A stretch of DNA of 64,000 bases from Renibacterium sp043789415 (GCF_043789415.1 NZ_JBDLLW010000003.1:124001-188000), one strand, 5' to 3'. Positions 1 through 9,048 are shown, counted from the stretch's first letter. The notes: generated by a model from the letters alone, not told the origin. Numbers and translations are program-made.

Positions 1-398
1 GGTTTGAACTCCCGGACCAACCGGACCAGCGGGGCGGCAGCGCGTTCCAGCGGCTGTTCCGCGAAGCAGCCCACGGGCAAAGGCGGCAGCGGGTCCCCCT
101 CGGGCAATCCAGAATCCGTGAAGCCCAGCCAACGATGCTCAATGCCGATCACTGAAGCAGCCTTGGCCATCTCGAGACGCCGAGCCCCGGCCATATCGCG
201 CAAGGCATGCGGATCGTGTTCCAGGGAGGGATTCTGCACCCCTCCGCGTTCGCCGCCGGTGCAGCTGGCAACCATCACCCGCACCCCCTGTGCCCGATAG
301 CTCGCCATCGTCGCCGAACCCTTGCTCGACTCATCGTCGGGGTGGGCGTGCACCGCTAGCAGCCGAAGATCGCTGTTATTCATTACCTGCCCTGCCAT
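1..398 (-). CDS. mca: Mycothiol S-conjugate amidase Mca (partial, N-terminal part)
   Basis: The minus strand encodes the start of a LmbE/PIG-L family zinc amidase and runs off the left edge, so only about 132 residues are seen. The zinc motif HAHPDDESSKG lies near residue 16 and is followed by an ATM block. The SSKG tail after HPDDE is typical of Mca, which cleaves mycothiol S-conjugates to a mercapturic acid and GlcN-Ins; the deacetylase MshB usually has HPDDET instead. The start is the ATG at 398 (upstream gaaagg) or the in-frame ATG at 383. It is divergent from the DUF4307 gene, a common actinobacterial arrangement. The family is well supported; the Mca rather than MshB call rests on this one motif. 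Confidence 0.85.
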   Translation of the reverse strand, partial: MAGQVMNNSDLRLLAVHAHPDDESSKGSATMASYRAQGVRVMVASCTGGERGGVQNPSLEHDPHALRDMAGARRLEMAKAASVIGIEHRWLGFTDSGLPEGDPLPPLPVGCFAEQPLERAAAPLVRLVREFK

Positions 399-515
399 TT
401 GGAACCTTTCACTTTCCCTCGGCCAAAAAAGTGCGCCCGGAGAATTAGACTGGGGTGAGGGACTTGCCGAAAACCAATCAAGACGTCATCCAGCTCAACG
501 GCGGGAGGAGTAAGA

Positions 516-968
516 GTGCCGCATCCAGCCACTGCACAACGCGTACCCTCCAGCCTAGCCAATCGCTATGGTTCTTCCCAAAGTAAGTTCAGTTCGTGGA
601 GCCGGGGACGTAAAGTTCTGCTCTGGGCAGCCATTGCCTTGGTGGTTCTGAGCTTTGTCAGTTGGCTGACCTTCGGTCGAGGCCCAGGGGCGGACAATAA
701 GCTCATCGGATTCACTGTGCTCAGCCCTTCGCAGACCACGGTGGACTTCCAGGTCACTAAAGATCCTGCCTCAACCGCCCAATGCGAAGTCCAGGCGCTG
801 GACGACAGCTATGCAGTGGTCGGCTGGAAGGTTGTCACCATTGGCCCCAACGGCCAAGAGCAGGGTACCGAGCACGGCAGCACAACGAAACAGCGAATTG
901 CTCTGCTCACCGACTCACTCGCGGTTTCCGCCGTCGTGGATAGTTGCTGGATTGTGAAGAACTCCTAA
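516..968 (+). CDS. DUF4307 domain-containing single-pass membrane protein
   Basis: This 150-residue protein has a basic N-terminus, one hydrophobic segment at about residues 33-52 (VLLWAAIALVVLSFVSWLTF) and a roughly 95-residue C-terminal domain that should lie outside the membrane. Length, layout and position next to mca and greA match the DUF4307 family of actinobacteria, which has no assigned biochemical role. Two Cys residues occur in the outer domain (about residues 89 and 143) and could form a disulfide. Translation starts at GTG 516 behind a strong gggaggag at 503-510. A link to thiol metabolism through its neighbour is only a guess. Confidence 0.8.
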   Translation: MPHPATAQRVPSSLANRYGSSQSKFSSWSRGRKVLLWAAIALVVLSFVSWLTFGRGPGADNKLIGFTVLSPSQTTVDFQVTKDPASTAQCEVQALDDSYAVVGWKVVTIGPNGQEQGTEHGSTTKQRIALLTDSLAVSAVVDSCWIVKNS

Positions 969-1135
969 GATTTCTTTTCAGCCACAATGACACGCTCAGC
1001 GCGAACAGCCCTTGGGTTATTCCAGCGTCTTGACTACACTTGTTAAATTATCTTCACCCCGCTTGGAGACTCAGACGCAACGTCAAAGTCACAGCAGGCG
1101 GGGTCTTTGCTTGTCAAACCACGAGGAGGACACCC

Positions 1136-1627
1136 GTGTCTACCCCTAGCGCCCCCACCGCCTGGCTCACCCAGGAGGCTTTCAACCGACTCACGGCTGA
1201 GCTGGAAGAGCTCTCCGGGCCTGGCCGGGTAGAAGTGGTGAAAAAGATCGAACAGGCCCGCTCCGAGGGCGATCTGAAGGAGAACGGCGGCTACCACGCT
1301 GCGAAGGAAGAGCAGGGCAAGATCGAGGCCCGAATCCGTCAGCTCACCGAATTGCTGCGCGATGCTCACGTCGGCGAAACCCCGGCGGACGACGGCGTCG
1401 TCGAGCAGGGCATGCTCGTGGTCGCCAAAATCGCGGGCGAGAAAACCACTTTCCTGTTGGGTAGCCGTGAGGTGGCCGGTGACACCGATCTCGATGTTTT
1501 CAGCGAGAAGTCTCCGCTGGGCGAAGCGATCCATGGTCACAAAGTCGGTGAAAAGCTGAGCTATACCGCCCCCAATGGCAAGGACATCAAGGTCGAGATC
1601 ATCTCGGCCAAGCCCTACGCAGGCTGA
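1136..1627 (+). CDS. greA: Transcription elongation factor GreA
   Basis: GreA binds RNA polymerase and makes backtracked complexes cleave the extruded RNA 3' end. The product is 163 residues, normal for the family. It has an N-terminal coiled coil (about residues 15-85) with the signature GDLKENGGYHAAKEEQ, whose acidic D and E tip acts in cleavage, and a C-terminal FKBP-like domain ending in PNGKDIKVEII. I chose GTG 1136 because gaggagga at 1123-1130 precedes it and the protein then begins STPSAPTAWLTQEAF, as expected. The open frame runs upstream to 1040, but the extra residues look like untranslated leader. It converges on ilvA. Confidence 0.95.
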   Translation: MSTPSAPTAWLTQEAFNRLTAELEELSGPGRVEVVKKIEQARSEGDLKENGGYHAAKEEQGKIEARIRQLTELLRDAHVGETPADDGVVEQGMLVVAKIAGEKTTFLLGSREVAGDTDLDVFSEKSPLGEAIHGHKVGEKLSYTAPNGKDIKVEIISAKPYAG

Positions 1628-1635
1628 AAGCCTCA

Positions 1636-1709
1636 ATTCCAGCCCACTGAAGACGTTTTTCAGTGGGCTGGAATGGTTTAGCCCACTGAAACCCCGGTTT
1701 CAGTGGGCT
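1636..1709. terminator. Two adjacent hairpins sharing a CCCACTGAA core between greA and ilvA
   Basis: The first inverted repeat pairs 1636-1651 with 1659-1674 (16 bp, 7-base loop). The second pairs 1680-1693 with 1696-1709. Both arms carry the word AGCCCACTGAA, so the four arms can also pair with each other in alternative ways. Neither stem has a clear T tract. The position between two converging genes suggests a bidirectional transcription stop. Similar CCCACTGAAA hairpins occur at 30645-30709, so this may be a dispersed palindrome family rather than a gene-specific terminator. Confidence 0.7.
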
Positions 1710-1751
1710 TTGATGCGCCCTAGAGACGAGGAGTTTGCGGGACTCGCGAGA

Positions 1752-3011
1752 TCAGTGCACCACGATGGGCTGGAAGCCTTCGGCACGCAGATTCATCAGC
1801 ACCTGTTCGCAATGCTCATGGCCTTTGGTCTCCATGTTGACCGTGATGGAGACATCGCCCATGCTGATCGAACCGCCCACCCGAGTGTGATCCACGCCGG
1901 TGACGTTGGCATCCGAGGCTGCGATGATTCGGGAGATGGTCGCCAATGAGCCCGGCCGATCATCGAGTAGCATTCGCACGGTCATAAACCGCCCGGCGGC
2001 GGACAATCCTCGTTGAATGACCTTGAGCATCAGCATCGGATCGATATTGCCACCGGAGAGGATCACCGCAGTGGTTCCGGGCTTCGCCCCACCGAGATTC
2101 AACGTGCCATCCAGCAAGGCAGCTACTCCTACCGCCCCGGCCGGTTCGACCACCATCTTGGAGCGTTCCAGCAGGAAGATCAGTGCCCGGGCCAGTGAGT
2201 CTTCGCTCACCGTGACGACGTCGTCCACCAGTTCCCTGATGATCGAGAAGGGAATCTGACCGGGCCTGCCCACCGCAATGCCGTCGGCCATGGTGGAGAT
2301 CTTGGTCAGCGGCACCAGGGCATCAGCAGCCAGCGACGGCGGATAGGCGGCGGCGTTCTCAGCCTGCACTCCGATGATCCGGATCTCCCGGCCCAATTCA
2401 CGAGCCAGGGACTTCACCGCCACCGCAACCCCGGCCAGCAAGCCGCCACCGCCGACGCCCATCACCACGGTCTCGACGTCGGGCACTTGCTCCAGGATCT
2501 CCAGACCGATGGTGCCCTGCCCCGCCACCACGTCGACGTTGTCGAAGGGGTGCACGAACACCGCACCACTTTGATCCGCGTAGCGCTGCGCCTCAGCGAG
2601 TGCTTCGTCCACATTGACCCCGTGCAGTACCACCTCGGCTCCATGGCCTCTCGTGGCGGCTAATTTTGGCAGTGCGACACCGAGAGGCATGTAAATCCTG
2701 GCCTGGATTCCTAGAGCCTTAGCGGCAACTGCGACGCCCTGCGCGTGGTTTCCCGCTGAGGCAGCAACCACCCCTCGAGCGCGCTCTTCGCTGCTCAAGC
2801 GGGCCATCCGCACATAGGCGCCCCGAACTTTGAAGGAGCCAGCGCGTTGCAGATTCTCGCATTTGAAGAAGACGTCGGAGTCAATCATCCTGGACAGCGC
2901 ACGTGAACTTTCCACAGGAGTCCGTTCCGCAATGCCGGCAAGCAGTTGCTGGGCTCGTCGGACATCCTCAAGGCTTACTGGAAGCTGCGGAAACGCTGCT
3001 GTGGAATTCAA
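1752..3011 (-). CDS. ilvA: Threonine ammonia-lyase (threonine dehydratase) with C-terminal ACT domain
   Basis: This PLP enzyme deaminates threonine to 2-oxobutanoate, the first step towards isoleucine. Visible features are the lysine motif GSFKVRGAY, SAGNHAQGVAVA, the phosphate-binding glycine loop VGGGGLLAG, and a C-terminal ACT-like regulatory domain beginning near MTVRMLLDDRPGSLA. The single ACT domain gives about 419 residues, typical of the shorter actinobacterial form. The frame is open to ATG 3116, but a TTG at 3011 follows a GGAAG sequence and begins the protein just before the conserved LPVSLEDVRRAQQLL block, so I prefer it; the start is not certain. The gene lies downstream of galM on the same strand. 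Confidence 0.9.
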   Translation of the reverse strand: MNSTAAFPQLPVSLEDVRRAQQLLAGIAERTPVESSRALSRMIDSDVFFKCENLQRAGSFKVRGAYVRMARLSSEERARGVVAASAGNHAQGVAVAAKALGIQARIYMPLGVALPKLAATRGHGAEVVLHGVNVDEALAEAQRYADQSGAVFVHPFDNVDVVAGQGTIGLEILEQVPDVETVVMGVGGGGLLAGVAVAVKSLARELGREIRIIGVQAENAAAYPPSLAADALVPLTKISTMADGIAVGRPGQIPFSIIRELVDDVVTVSEDSLARALIFLLERSKMVVEPAGAVGVAALLDGTLNLGGAKPGTTAVILSGGNIDPMLMLKVIQRGLSAAGRFMTVRMLLDDRPGSLATISRIIAASDANVTGVDHTRVGGSISMGDVSITVNMETKGHEHCEQVLMNLRAEGFQPIVVH

Positions 3012-3141
3012 CTCTGTGCTCTTCCGTCCTATCGCCAGGCCGCCGCTCAAGGCGACCAGTACTCGTGGCTCAATCATTCCGCAGTCGGCATTAATTACGA
3101 AATCTTGAACCTTCACATTGCTCGACCAATCATTGACAGGA

Positions 3142-4032
3142 TCAGAGGGAGGATTCGATCCCCCACTCGATGCTGAACCGCTCTCGGGGTTCTAGCCAGT
3201 GCAGTCCCTCTCCGCTATTGAAAGAATTAGCTGGAGCGCTCATCGGTTCAACCGCGACCGCCTTATTCCGTCCCGGGTATCCTGTGGTCACAAATATATG
3301 CACATACTGGCATGCTTTTCTCTGCCGCAAGGTGACGGAGCGGCCATCCGGAGCAGTCAGGGTGTGACGCGCGAAGCCGTCTTCAGCGAAGTCCAGGTCG
3401 GTGTAGCAACGATCCATCTCCAGCTCAGCGACCCGCCTGCCGGAACGCAGATCCACCGATTCAGCAACCCCTACGGTCGCGATCGGAATCAACCGCTCAT
3501 CGGCCTGCAAGCTCTTGGCGGCGGAAACCTTCAGTTCAAGGCTCTCAATGGGAGTATCTCCGATTCGCAAATAGGGATGCGCTCCAAGCGCCACCGGGGC
3601 CGCCTGAGTCGAGGCGTTCTCCAATGACTGGATCACCGTGAGACTGCCATCCTGCTCAAGTTGATAAATCACCCGATGCTGCACCTGGAAAGGGTATCCG
3701 TGTTGCGGATAGATCCAGGCTGATAGTTGCACAGTAGCTGCGGAGCCGGATTCCACGGTGTAGCCGGTATTGCGCAACAGGCCGTGACTGGCATGCCCTC
3801 GGGAGACTTCGGTGATATCGAGTTGCTGCACTTGCCCGTCGAGCTGCCACCGAGCATCCGCGATCCGATTGGGCCAGGGAGCGAGGGTCAGCCCGGAGCC
3901 ACCGGGAGCCACCGGATCGAGACAGGGTTCGGTGAGATCCACCCCATCCCTGGAATAGCTGCGTAGAGAAGCGGCCAAGGGAGAGATAACCGCCCGCGCC
4001 GATCCTCGGATCAAAGTGATGAACTCGCTCAT
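3142..4032 (-). CDS. galM: Aldose 1-epimerase family protein (galactose mutarotase)
   Basis: The product interconverts alpha and beta anomers of hexoses, here probably galactose before phosphorylation. It is 296 residues long. Family marks are LAPWPNRI near residue 50, HASHGLLR, the histidine of GAHPYL that acts as general acid, and the glutamate in VEPMSAPANSFNSGEGL that acts as base. It is divergently transcribed from the deoR-galT-galK operon across a 78-bp AT-rich gap, which fits control by the same repressor. Several bacterial GalM-like proteins act on other hexoses, so substrate is assigned from context. Confidence 0.88.
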   Translation of the reverse strand: MSEFITLIRGSARAVISPLAASLRSYSRDGVDLTEPCLDPVAPGGSGLTLAPWPNRIADARWQLDGQVQQLDITEVSRGHASHGLLRNTGYTVESGSAATVQLSAWIYPQHGYPFQVQHRVIYQLEQDGSLTVIQSLENASTQAAPVALGAHPYLRIGDTPIESLELKVSAAKSLQADERLIPIATVGVAESVDLRSGRRVAELEMDRCYTDLDFAEDGFARHTLTAPDGRSVTLRQRKACQYVHIFVTTGYPGRNKAVAVEPMSAPANSFNSGEGLHWLEPRERFSIEWGIESSL

Positions 4033-4110
4033 AGAATCACGGTAACATTACCCAAACGATTGCTTTTGTTATATTTTGTTTGAATAAGTTTTCAACCGAA
4101 CGAGGATGAC
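4033..4110. promoter_or_regulatory. Divergent galM / deoR-galTK control region
   Basis: This 78-bp gap separates two divergent galactose genes and is far more AT-rich than its surroundings, with a run such as TTGTTATATTTTGTTTGAAT. It must hold promoters for both directions and is the obvious place for a DeoR operator. The deoR start at 4111 is preceded by a GAGGA sequence. I could not define an exact operator by eye. Confidence 0.5.
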
Positions 4111-4878
4111 ATGCTTTCAGCAGAACGGCACGCTCGTATTCTGCAGGCCCTGGCCGAGGCACCCGCCGTCCGGGTGGCTGAATTGGCAATGAACTTAGGC
4201 GTCAGCGATATGACGATCCGTCGAGACATCGATCTATTGGACGAGCAGCATCTGCTGAAGAAGATCCATGGTGGTGCGAGCAGGCTCGATGTGCTGAGCT
4301 CGATCGAGCCGGGGTTCGCTTCCAAAGCCGATAAGCAATTGGAAGCTAAGCGAGGCATTGCCCTGCAAGCCGCTCAGCTGATTGAGAACGGAATGACGAT
4401 AGCGCTGGGGGCGGGCACCACCACAGTGCAGCTCGCGGGTCACTTAGGACAGTTCGAAGGGTTGACCGTGATCACCAATTCGATCAAAGCCGCCGAGGCG
4501 CTCTATCGTTTCAATCCCGGAGATGCTTCGGTGATCATCACCGGCGGGGAACGGACTCCTTCTGAAGCCCTGGTCGGACCGTTGAGCGTGGCAGCGATCG
4601 CCTCGCTCAACGTCGATATCTGTTTCATGGGGGTGCACGGCATTCATCCACGGGGGCTGAGCAGTCCCAACCTTCCCGAGGCCCAGACCAATGCGGCGTT
4701 CATCGACGCTTCAAACAGCCTTGTAGTGCTCGCCGATCACAGTAAATTCGGGCTACGAGCACTGGCTAGCTTCGCTCCGCTGGATCGAGTCGACACACTG
4801 ATCACCGACCCGGGCATCTCCGAGTCCACTGTGGAAACCTACCGCCCCCTGCTCAACGAAATGGTGATATCTGCATGA
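4111..4878 (+). CDS. DeoR/GlpR family transcriptional repressor of the galactose operon
   Basis: The 255-residue protein has the DeoR winged helix at residues 1-60 (RHARILQALAEA, then VSDMTIRRDIDLL as recognition helix and HGGA at the wing end). A DeoR C-terminal sugar-phosphate sensor domain follows, with GAGTTT near residue 101, ITNS and the D-H-SKFG block (LADHSKFG). Family members are released from DNA by phosphorylated sugars. It is the first gene of a tight operon, overlapping galT by 4 bp, so it probably represses galT-galK and perhaps galM. Galactose 1-phosphate as effector is an inference. Confidence 0.9.
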   Translation: MLSAERHARILQALAEAPAVRVAELAMNLGVSDMTIRRDIDLLDEQHLLKKIHGGASRLDVLSSIEPGFASKADKQLEAKRGIALQAAQLIENGMTIALGAGTTTVQLAGHLGQFEGLTVITNSIKAAEALYRFNPGDASVIITGGERTPSEALVGPLSVAAIASLNVDICFMGVHGIHPRGLSSPNLPEAQTNAAFIDASNSLVVLADHSKFGLRALASFAPLDRVDTLITDPGISESTVETYRPLLNEMVISA

Positions 4879-5963
4879 AAACCTTTATCACCAGCACCCG
4901 GTTGGCTGACGGTCGCGAGTTGCTCTATTTCGACGAAAGCGAACAGCAGCACCTCGAACATGATGAACGCCCCTTGGAACCGCGAAAACTCGAGAACACG
5001 GGACAGATCCGTTATGACGCGCTAACCAGTGACTGGGTCGCGGTGGCCCAGTTGCGAGATAGCCGGATCTATTTGCCCCCGGCTGATCAGTGCCCGCTGT
5101 GCCCCAGCACCGCAGAGAATCATTCGGAGATCCCGGCCTCGGCCTACGACGTCGCGGTCTTCGAGAACCGCTTCCCTTCCCTCGGCCCGGCCGTGGGTGA
5201 GGCCCCAATCGCGAGAAGCTGGGGGACCCGAGGAGTTGCTTACGGTCGCTGCGAGGTCGTCGCTTTCAGCAGCGAGCACGAAGGTTCCTTCGGCACCCTC
5301 AGCCCACAACGTGCCCGCACCGTGTTGACAGCTCTGGCCCAGCGCACCGGTTTCCTGAATGGTCTACCGGGTATCAAGCAGGTCTTCGCCTTCGAGAACC
5401 GCGGCAAAGACATCGGCGTCACCCTGCACCATCCGCACGGTCAGATCTATGCCTACCCCTATCTCACCCCGCGGGCTGAGGTGATGGCACAGGCCGCCTT
5501 GCGCTATCAGCGCGAACACGGCGGAATCCTGCTGGAGCATATCTTGCGCTCCGAGCGAGAGGCCGGTGATCGAATGATTCTGGAAGGCAGACATTTCAGC
5601 GCCTATGTGCCGTTCGCGGCTCATTGGCCCCTCGAAGTCCATTTGACCCCGCACCGGCAGGTAGCGGATCTCAGCGAGCTCAACGAGGAAGAACTCGATG
5701 AGCTTGCGCCCTTCACGGTGGATCTGCTGCACCGGCTGGATCTCATCTATGACTCCCCCACCCCGTACATCGCAGCCTGGCATCAAGCCCCTTTGGATCC
5801 GGAGCTCAGAGCGGTGAGCAGACTGCATCTGCAAATCACTTCCCCTCGACGGGCGGCGGATAAATTGAAGTATCTGGCCGGCAGCGAGGCAGCGATGGGC
5901 GCCTTCATCAATGACAAGAGCCCCGAGCAGATCGCCAAAACGCTCAGAGAGGCAGCAGGATGA
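4875..5963 (+). CDS. galT: Galactose-1-phosphate uridylyltransferase
   Basis: This Leloir enzyme exchanges UMP between UDP-glucose and galactose 1-phosphate. The 362-residue protein shows CPLCPST (zinc ligands), the FENRFPSL block near residue 97 and the catalytic HHPHGQIYAYP near residue 191, where the middle histidine carries the uridylyl group. Length is normal. The start overlaps the deoR stop by ATGA and its own stop overlaps galK, so translation is probably coupled. No galE lies in the window, so the UDP-galactose epimerase must be elsewhere. Confidence 0.95.
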   Translation: MKTFITSTRLADGRELLYFDESEQQHLEHDERPLEPRKLENTGQIRYDALTSDWVAVAQLRDSRIYLPPADQCPLCPSTAENHSEIPASAYDVAVFENRFPSLGPAVGEAPIARSWGTRGVAYGRCEVVAFSSEHEGSFGTLSPQRARTVLTALAQRTGFLNGLPGIKQVFAFENRGKDIGVTLHHPHGQIYAYPYLTPRAEVMAQAALRYQREHGGILLEHILRSEREAGDRMILEGRHFSAYVPFAAHWPLEVHLTPHRQVADLSELNEEELDELAPFTVDLLHRLDLIYDSPTPYIAAWHQAPLDPELRAVSRLHLQITSPRRAADKLKYLAGSEAAMGAFINDKSPEQIAKTLREAAG

Positions 5964-7093
5964 GTATCATCGACGATTTCCAAAGTCATTTCGATGCCGC
6001 TCCGGACGGCGTCTGGCAGGCCCCGGGACGGGTCAATCTCATCGGCGAGCACACTGATTACAACAACGGCTTCGTCCTCCCCTTCGCCATCGACCGGCAG
6101 GCCAGGGTAGCTGTAAGGCTTCGTTCGGACTCGGTAATTCGCTTGCGCTCTGCCAGCGCAGAGGTTGCGCCAATCGAGACCTCTGTAGACCAGCTCAGCA
6201 GCGCCAAGGGCTGGTCGGCTTATCTGCTGGGGGTCGCCTGGGTGCTCCGAGAACTCGGCATCTCCGTGCCGGGCTTCGACCTGCTCTTGGAGTCCACGGT
6301 GCCTAGCGGTGCCGGGCTGTCCTCCTCAGCAGCTTTGGAATCTGCAACTGCCTTGGCGTTCAACGAGCTTCTGGACGCCGGATTGAGCAGGAAAGAACTC
6401 GTGATCGTCGGTCATCGAGCGGAAAACGAAGTCGTCGGTGCACCTACCGGGATCCTCGATCAATCCGCGTCACTGCTCGCTGCAGAAGGCCGAGCGGTCT
6501 TCTTGGATTGCTTGAGCCGGGAGTCGGAATTGGTTCCATTGGATCTACCCGCTGCCGGACTGGCCATGCTGGTGATCGATACCAAGGTCTCCCACGCGCA
6601 CGCCGACGGCGGCTATTCGGCTCGCCGTGCTTCCTGCGAACGAGGGGCTTCGGCGCTGGGCGTCGATTCGCTTCGTGAGCTTTCAGTGGAAGACCTGCCC
6701 CGCGCCCAGACGGCACTGAATGAGGAGACCTTCCGCAGGGTGCGTCATATCGTGACCGAGAACGCCAGGGTGCTCGAAGTGGTCGCCGCGCTGAGGTCCT
6801 CCGGACCTCGCAGCATCGGCGAGCTTTTGAACGCCAGTCACCTCTCGATGCGGGACGACTTTGAAATCTCTTGCCCGGAGCTCGACCTGGCCGTGGAAAC
6901 CACGCAACGGAATGGCGCGATCGGTGCCCGGATGACCGGCGGCGGTTTCGGAGGCTCAGCGATTGCGCTGATTCCGCTCGAGCGGGAGCAGCAGATCCGG
7001 TCAGCGGTACTGCTGGCTTTTTCAGTCGCCGGATTCAGCACCCCTGACCTTTTTACGGTGCTCCCGGGTCCCGGAGCCCAGCGGCTGGTTTAA
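5960..7093 (+). CDS. galK: Galactokinase
   Basis: The GHMP-family kinase phosphorylates galactose at C1 with ATP. The 377-residue protein has the galactokinase signature GRVNLIGEHTDYNNGFVLP at about residues 22-40, the ATP-binding PSGAGLSSSAALE near residue 114 and the C-terminal TGGGFGGSAIAL motif. These separate it from homoserine or mevalonate kinases. It is the last gene of the operon; a strong hairpin follows 15 bases after the stop. Confidence 0.96.
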   Translation: MSIIDDFQSHFDAAPDGVWQAPGRVNLIGEHTDYNNGFVLPFAIDRQARVAVRLRSDSVIRLRSASAEVAPIETSVDQLSSAKGWSAYLLGVAWVLRELGISVPGFDLLLESTVPSGAGLSSSAALESATALAFNELLDAGLSRKELVIVGHRAENEVVGAPTGILDQSASLLAAEGRAVFLDCLSRESELVPLDLPAAGLAMLVIDTKVSHAHADGGYSARRASCERGASALGVDSLRELSVEDLPRAQTALNEETFRRVRHIVTENARVLEVVAALRSSGPRSIGELLNASHLSMRDDFEISCPELDLAVETTQRNGAIGARMTGGGFGGSAIALIPLEREQQIRSAVLLAFSVAGFSTPDLFTVLPGPGAQRLV

Positions 7094-7107
7094 AGGCCGT
7101 TTAAAGC

Positions 7108-7148
7108 CTGAGGGGCTGCCCGATTCAGCGAACCGGGCAGCCCCTCAG
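7108..7148. terminator. Perfect 15-bp hairpin between galK and the Bax-inhibitor-like gene
   Basis: CTGAGGGGCTGCCCG at 7108-7122 pairs perfectly with 7134-7148 across an 11-base loop. A loose T-rich stretch (CCTTTTCTTTT) follows at about 7162-7172 on the plus strand. The two flanking genes converge, so it should stop transcription from both sides. Confidence 0.8.
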
Positions 7149-7170
7149 AGTTTGAGCAGAACCTTTTCTT

Positions 7171-8040
7171 TTAGTCGTTGCCTCGCAGAATCGCGAGCAG
7201 TCGCAGGATCTCCACGTAGAGCCAAACCAGCGTCACGGTCAGGCCGAAAGCGGCTGACCAGGAGTACTTCGCCGGTACGCCGTTCTTCACGCCCTGATCG
7301 ATCGAGGTGAAGTCGAGCATCAATGAGAAAGCTGCCAAGCCGATGGCGAGGATTCCGATGATCACCCCGAGCGGAATGCCGAAGACCTCAACGCTGCGCA
7401 GTCCCCAGGGCTGATCGGTGACGTTGAAGATCATCAATCCGAAGTTGACCAGCGAGAAGATCGCATAGCCGCCGAGGGCGATCATGAAGAACTTAGTCGT
7501 CTTCGGGGTGGCCCGGAACTTACCGCTTCTGTAGAGCACCAAGGTCAGCGCGAAGACGATCAAGGTGCCGAGCACTGCCTGAATGACGATACCGGAATAC
7601 AGCCTCTCCAACAGCCCGGAAAGACCACCCAGGAACATGCCCTCGAACAGCGCATAGCTCAGGATCAGAACTTTGGAGGGCTCCCGTTTGAAGGAGTTCA
7701 CCAGGCCGAGCACCAGGCCCACAATCACTCCGGGCAGCATGAGCACCGGGAAGACCCAGCCCAAGCCGGCTCCGACCAAGACCAGCAGCAGGGTCACGAA
7801 GGTCTTGATGATCACATCGTCAACCGTCATCCGCCCCATCTGGGCATTGGACGCCGGCGGCTGGTTGTACATCTGCTGCAACTGATCTGGCGAGTACATC
7901 TGCCCGGGCTGAGCATATCCCTGGGCCGGAGCACCCGGATACCCTTGCGGATAAGCCTGCGGCGCTGCACCTTGGTATTGCGGCGGCCGATTGCTGAAGT
8001 TCTTATCGTTGGCAAAAACCGGGTTTCCACCGAATGCCAT
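7171..8040 (-). CDS. Bax inhibitor-1/YccA family membrane protein
   Basis: The product has a 75-residue Pro/Gln/Gly/Tyr-rich cytoplasmic tail (repeats like YPQGYPGAPAQGYAQPGQ) followed by about seven hydrophobic segments from residue 87 on. This is the layout of actinobacterial YccA/BI-1 proteins, and the GLSGLLERLYSGIV and FGIPLGVIIGILAI blocks suit the family. BI-1 relatives are studied as calcium-leak channels; the role in bacteria is unclear. ATG 8040 is chosen over the open extension to 8085 because AGAGGA precedes it and MAFGGNPVF is a common beginning in relatives. Confidence 0.88.
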   Translation of the reverse strand: MAFGGNPVFANDKNFSNRPPQYQGAAPQAYPQGYPGAPAQGYAQPGQMYSPDQLQQMYNQPPASNAQMGRMTVDDVIIKTFVTLLLVLVGAGLGWVFPVLMLPGVIVGLVLGLVNSFKREPSKVLILSYALFEGMFLGGLSGLLERLYSGIVIQAVLGTLIVFALTLVLYRSGKFRATPKTTKFFMIALGGYAIFSLVNFGLMIFNVTDQPWGLRSVEVFGIPLGVIIGILAIGLAAFSLMLDFTSIDQGVKNGVPAKYSWSAAFGLTVTLVWLYVEILRLLAILRGND

Positions 8041-8172
8041 GTTTCGTCCTCTTTTCTTGGGCGAGTGATTAGTCAAGCCTAACAAGTCACACGTTCCAGC
8101 CGAGCTGAAAGTTCCTCACAATCAGGTCAAGGTTCCGTAAAAACCGGGGTTCTCGCCCGGCGCACCGCCGAA

Positions 8173-9048
8173 TCAGACCAGCCGGAACCCGCCGTCGCTG
8201 GTGAGTACCTGACCGACCATCCAGCGCCCCTCATCACTGACCAGCCAGCAGATCAATCGAGCAGGGTCATCGGGCACACCCAGCCGACCGAAGGGCAACT
8301 TGCCAAGGATTTCAGTCAAGCCATCAAGAGGGCGGTCAGAGCTCTCTCGGTCCATATATCCGGTATTCACCGGCCCGGGATTGACTGTATTGAGCAGGAT
8401 CCCTCGGCTGAGCAGTTCCGCAGCGACAGTGCCGGTCAGCCCAGCGAGCATTGCCTTGGAAGCGGCGTAGGAGACTTCTCCGGGCATTGGTCCGTCCAGC
8501 TGACCGGAGGTCAGCCAGATCACCCGAGCGGTCTGGAATTCGTCGAGCCGTTCAAAGGGCTGCCGAACCCCGCGTTCAGTTCGCCGAGCGGGTCGAGGTG
8601 CGTACTGCTCGGCGAAATACCTAGTGAGCAGCAGCGTTGAGCGGGCATTGACCTGCCAATGCGTATCAAGGAGTTCCGCGGTCATCTCAAAGATCGAGCC
8701 ATCGCTGCCGGATCTGGCGTGATTGCAGATCAACACGTCGATCCTACCCAGGGCGGCGACCGCGGTATCGATCAGCTTCTCAGCCGCTCCAGCCTCGGCC
8801 AGGTTCACCGAGTTCTCAGCAAAGCTGGCATCCGCTACTTGAGCGGCCCGGAGTTCGGCGGCGAGCGCTGACTGATCGTCGGCTCCCCAGGGGCGTGCGG
8901 CGTCGTGCGGGCTGTAATGCTGGATGAATAAATGAGCGCCTTGCTCGGCCAAACGCTTGGCGGTGGCGAATCCGATGCCCTGACGTCGAGACACCCCGGT
9001 GATCAAAACGTTCCGCCCTTGCAGGGGCAAAGCTGACTGACGAGCCAT
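8173..9048 (-). CDS. SDR family NAD(P)-dependent oxidoreductase
   Basis: This 291-residue classical short-chain dehydrogenase has the dinucleotide loop ITGVSRRQGIGFA near residue 16, an altered NNAG motif (ICNHARSG), a serine in WLTSG and the catalytic pair YAASK. The tail PGPVNTGYMD and the C-terminal GQVLTSDGGFRLV are like those of 3-oxoacyl-ACP reductase-type SDRs. A segment rich in arginines (residues about 150-165) is unusual. It lies upstream of the Bax-inhibitor gene on the same strand with a 132-bp gap. Substrate cannot be read from the sequence. Confidence 0.88.
   Translation of the reverse strand: MARQSALPLQGRNVLITGVSRRQGIGFATAKRLAEQGAHLFIQHYSPHDAARPWGADDQSALAAELRAAQVADASFAENSVNLAEAGAAEKLIDTAVAALGRIDVLICNHARSGSDGSIFEMTAELLDTHWQVNARSTLLLTRYFAEQYAPRPARRTERGVRQPFERLDEFQTARVIWLTSGQLDGPMPGEVSYAASKAMLAGLTGTVAAELLSRGILLNTVNPGPVNTGYMDRESSDRPLDGLTEILGKLPFGRLGVPDDPARLICWLVSDEGRWMVGQVLTSDGGFRLV

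Noticed and set aside
1030..1060. greA promoter with TTGACT
   Set aside because: A reasonable -35 word is present but no -10 box lies at the right distance.
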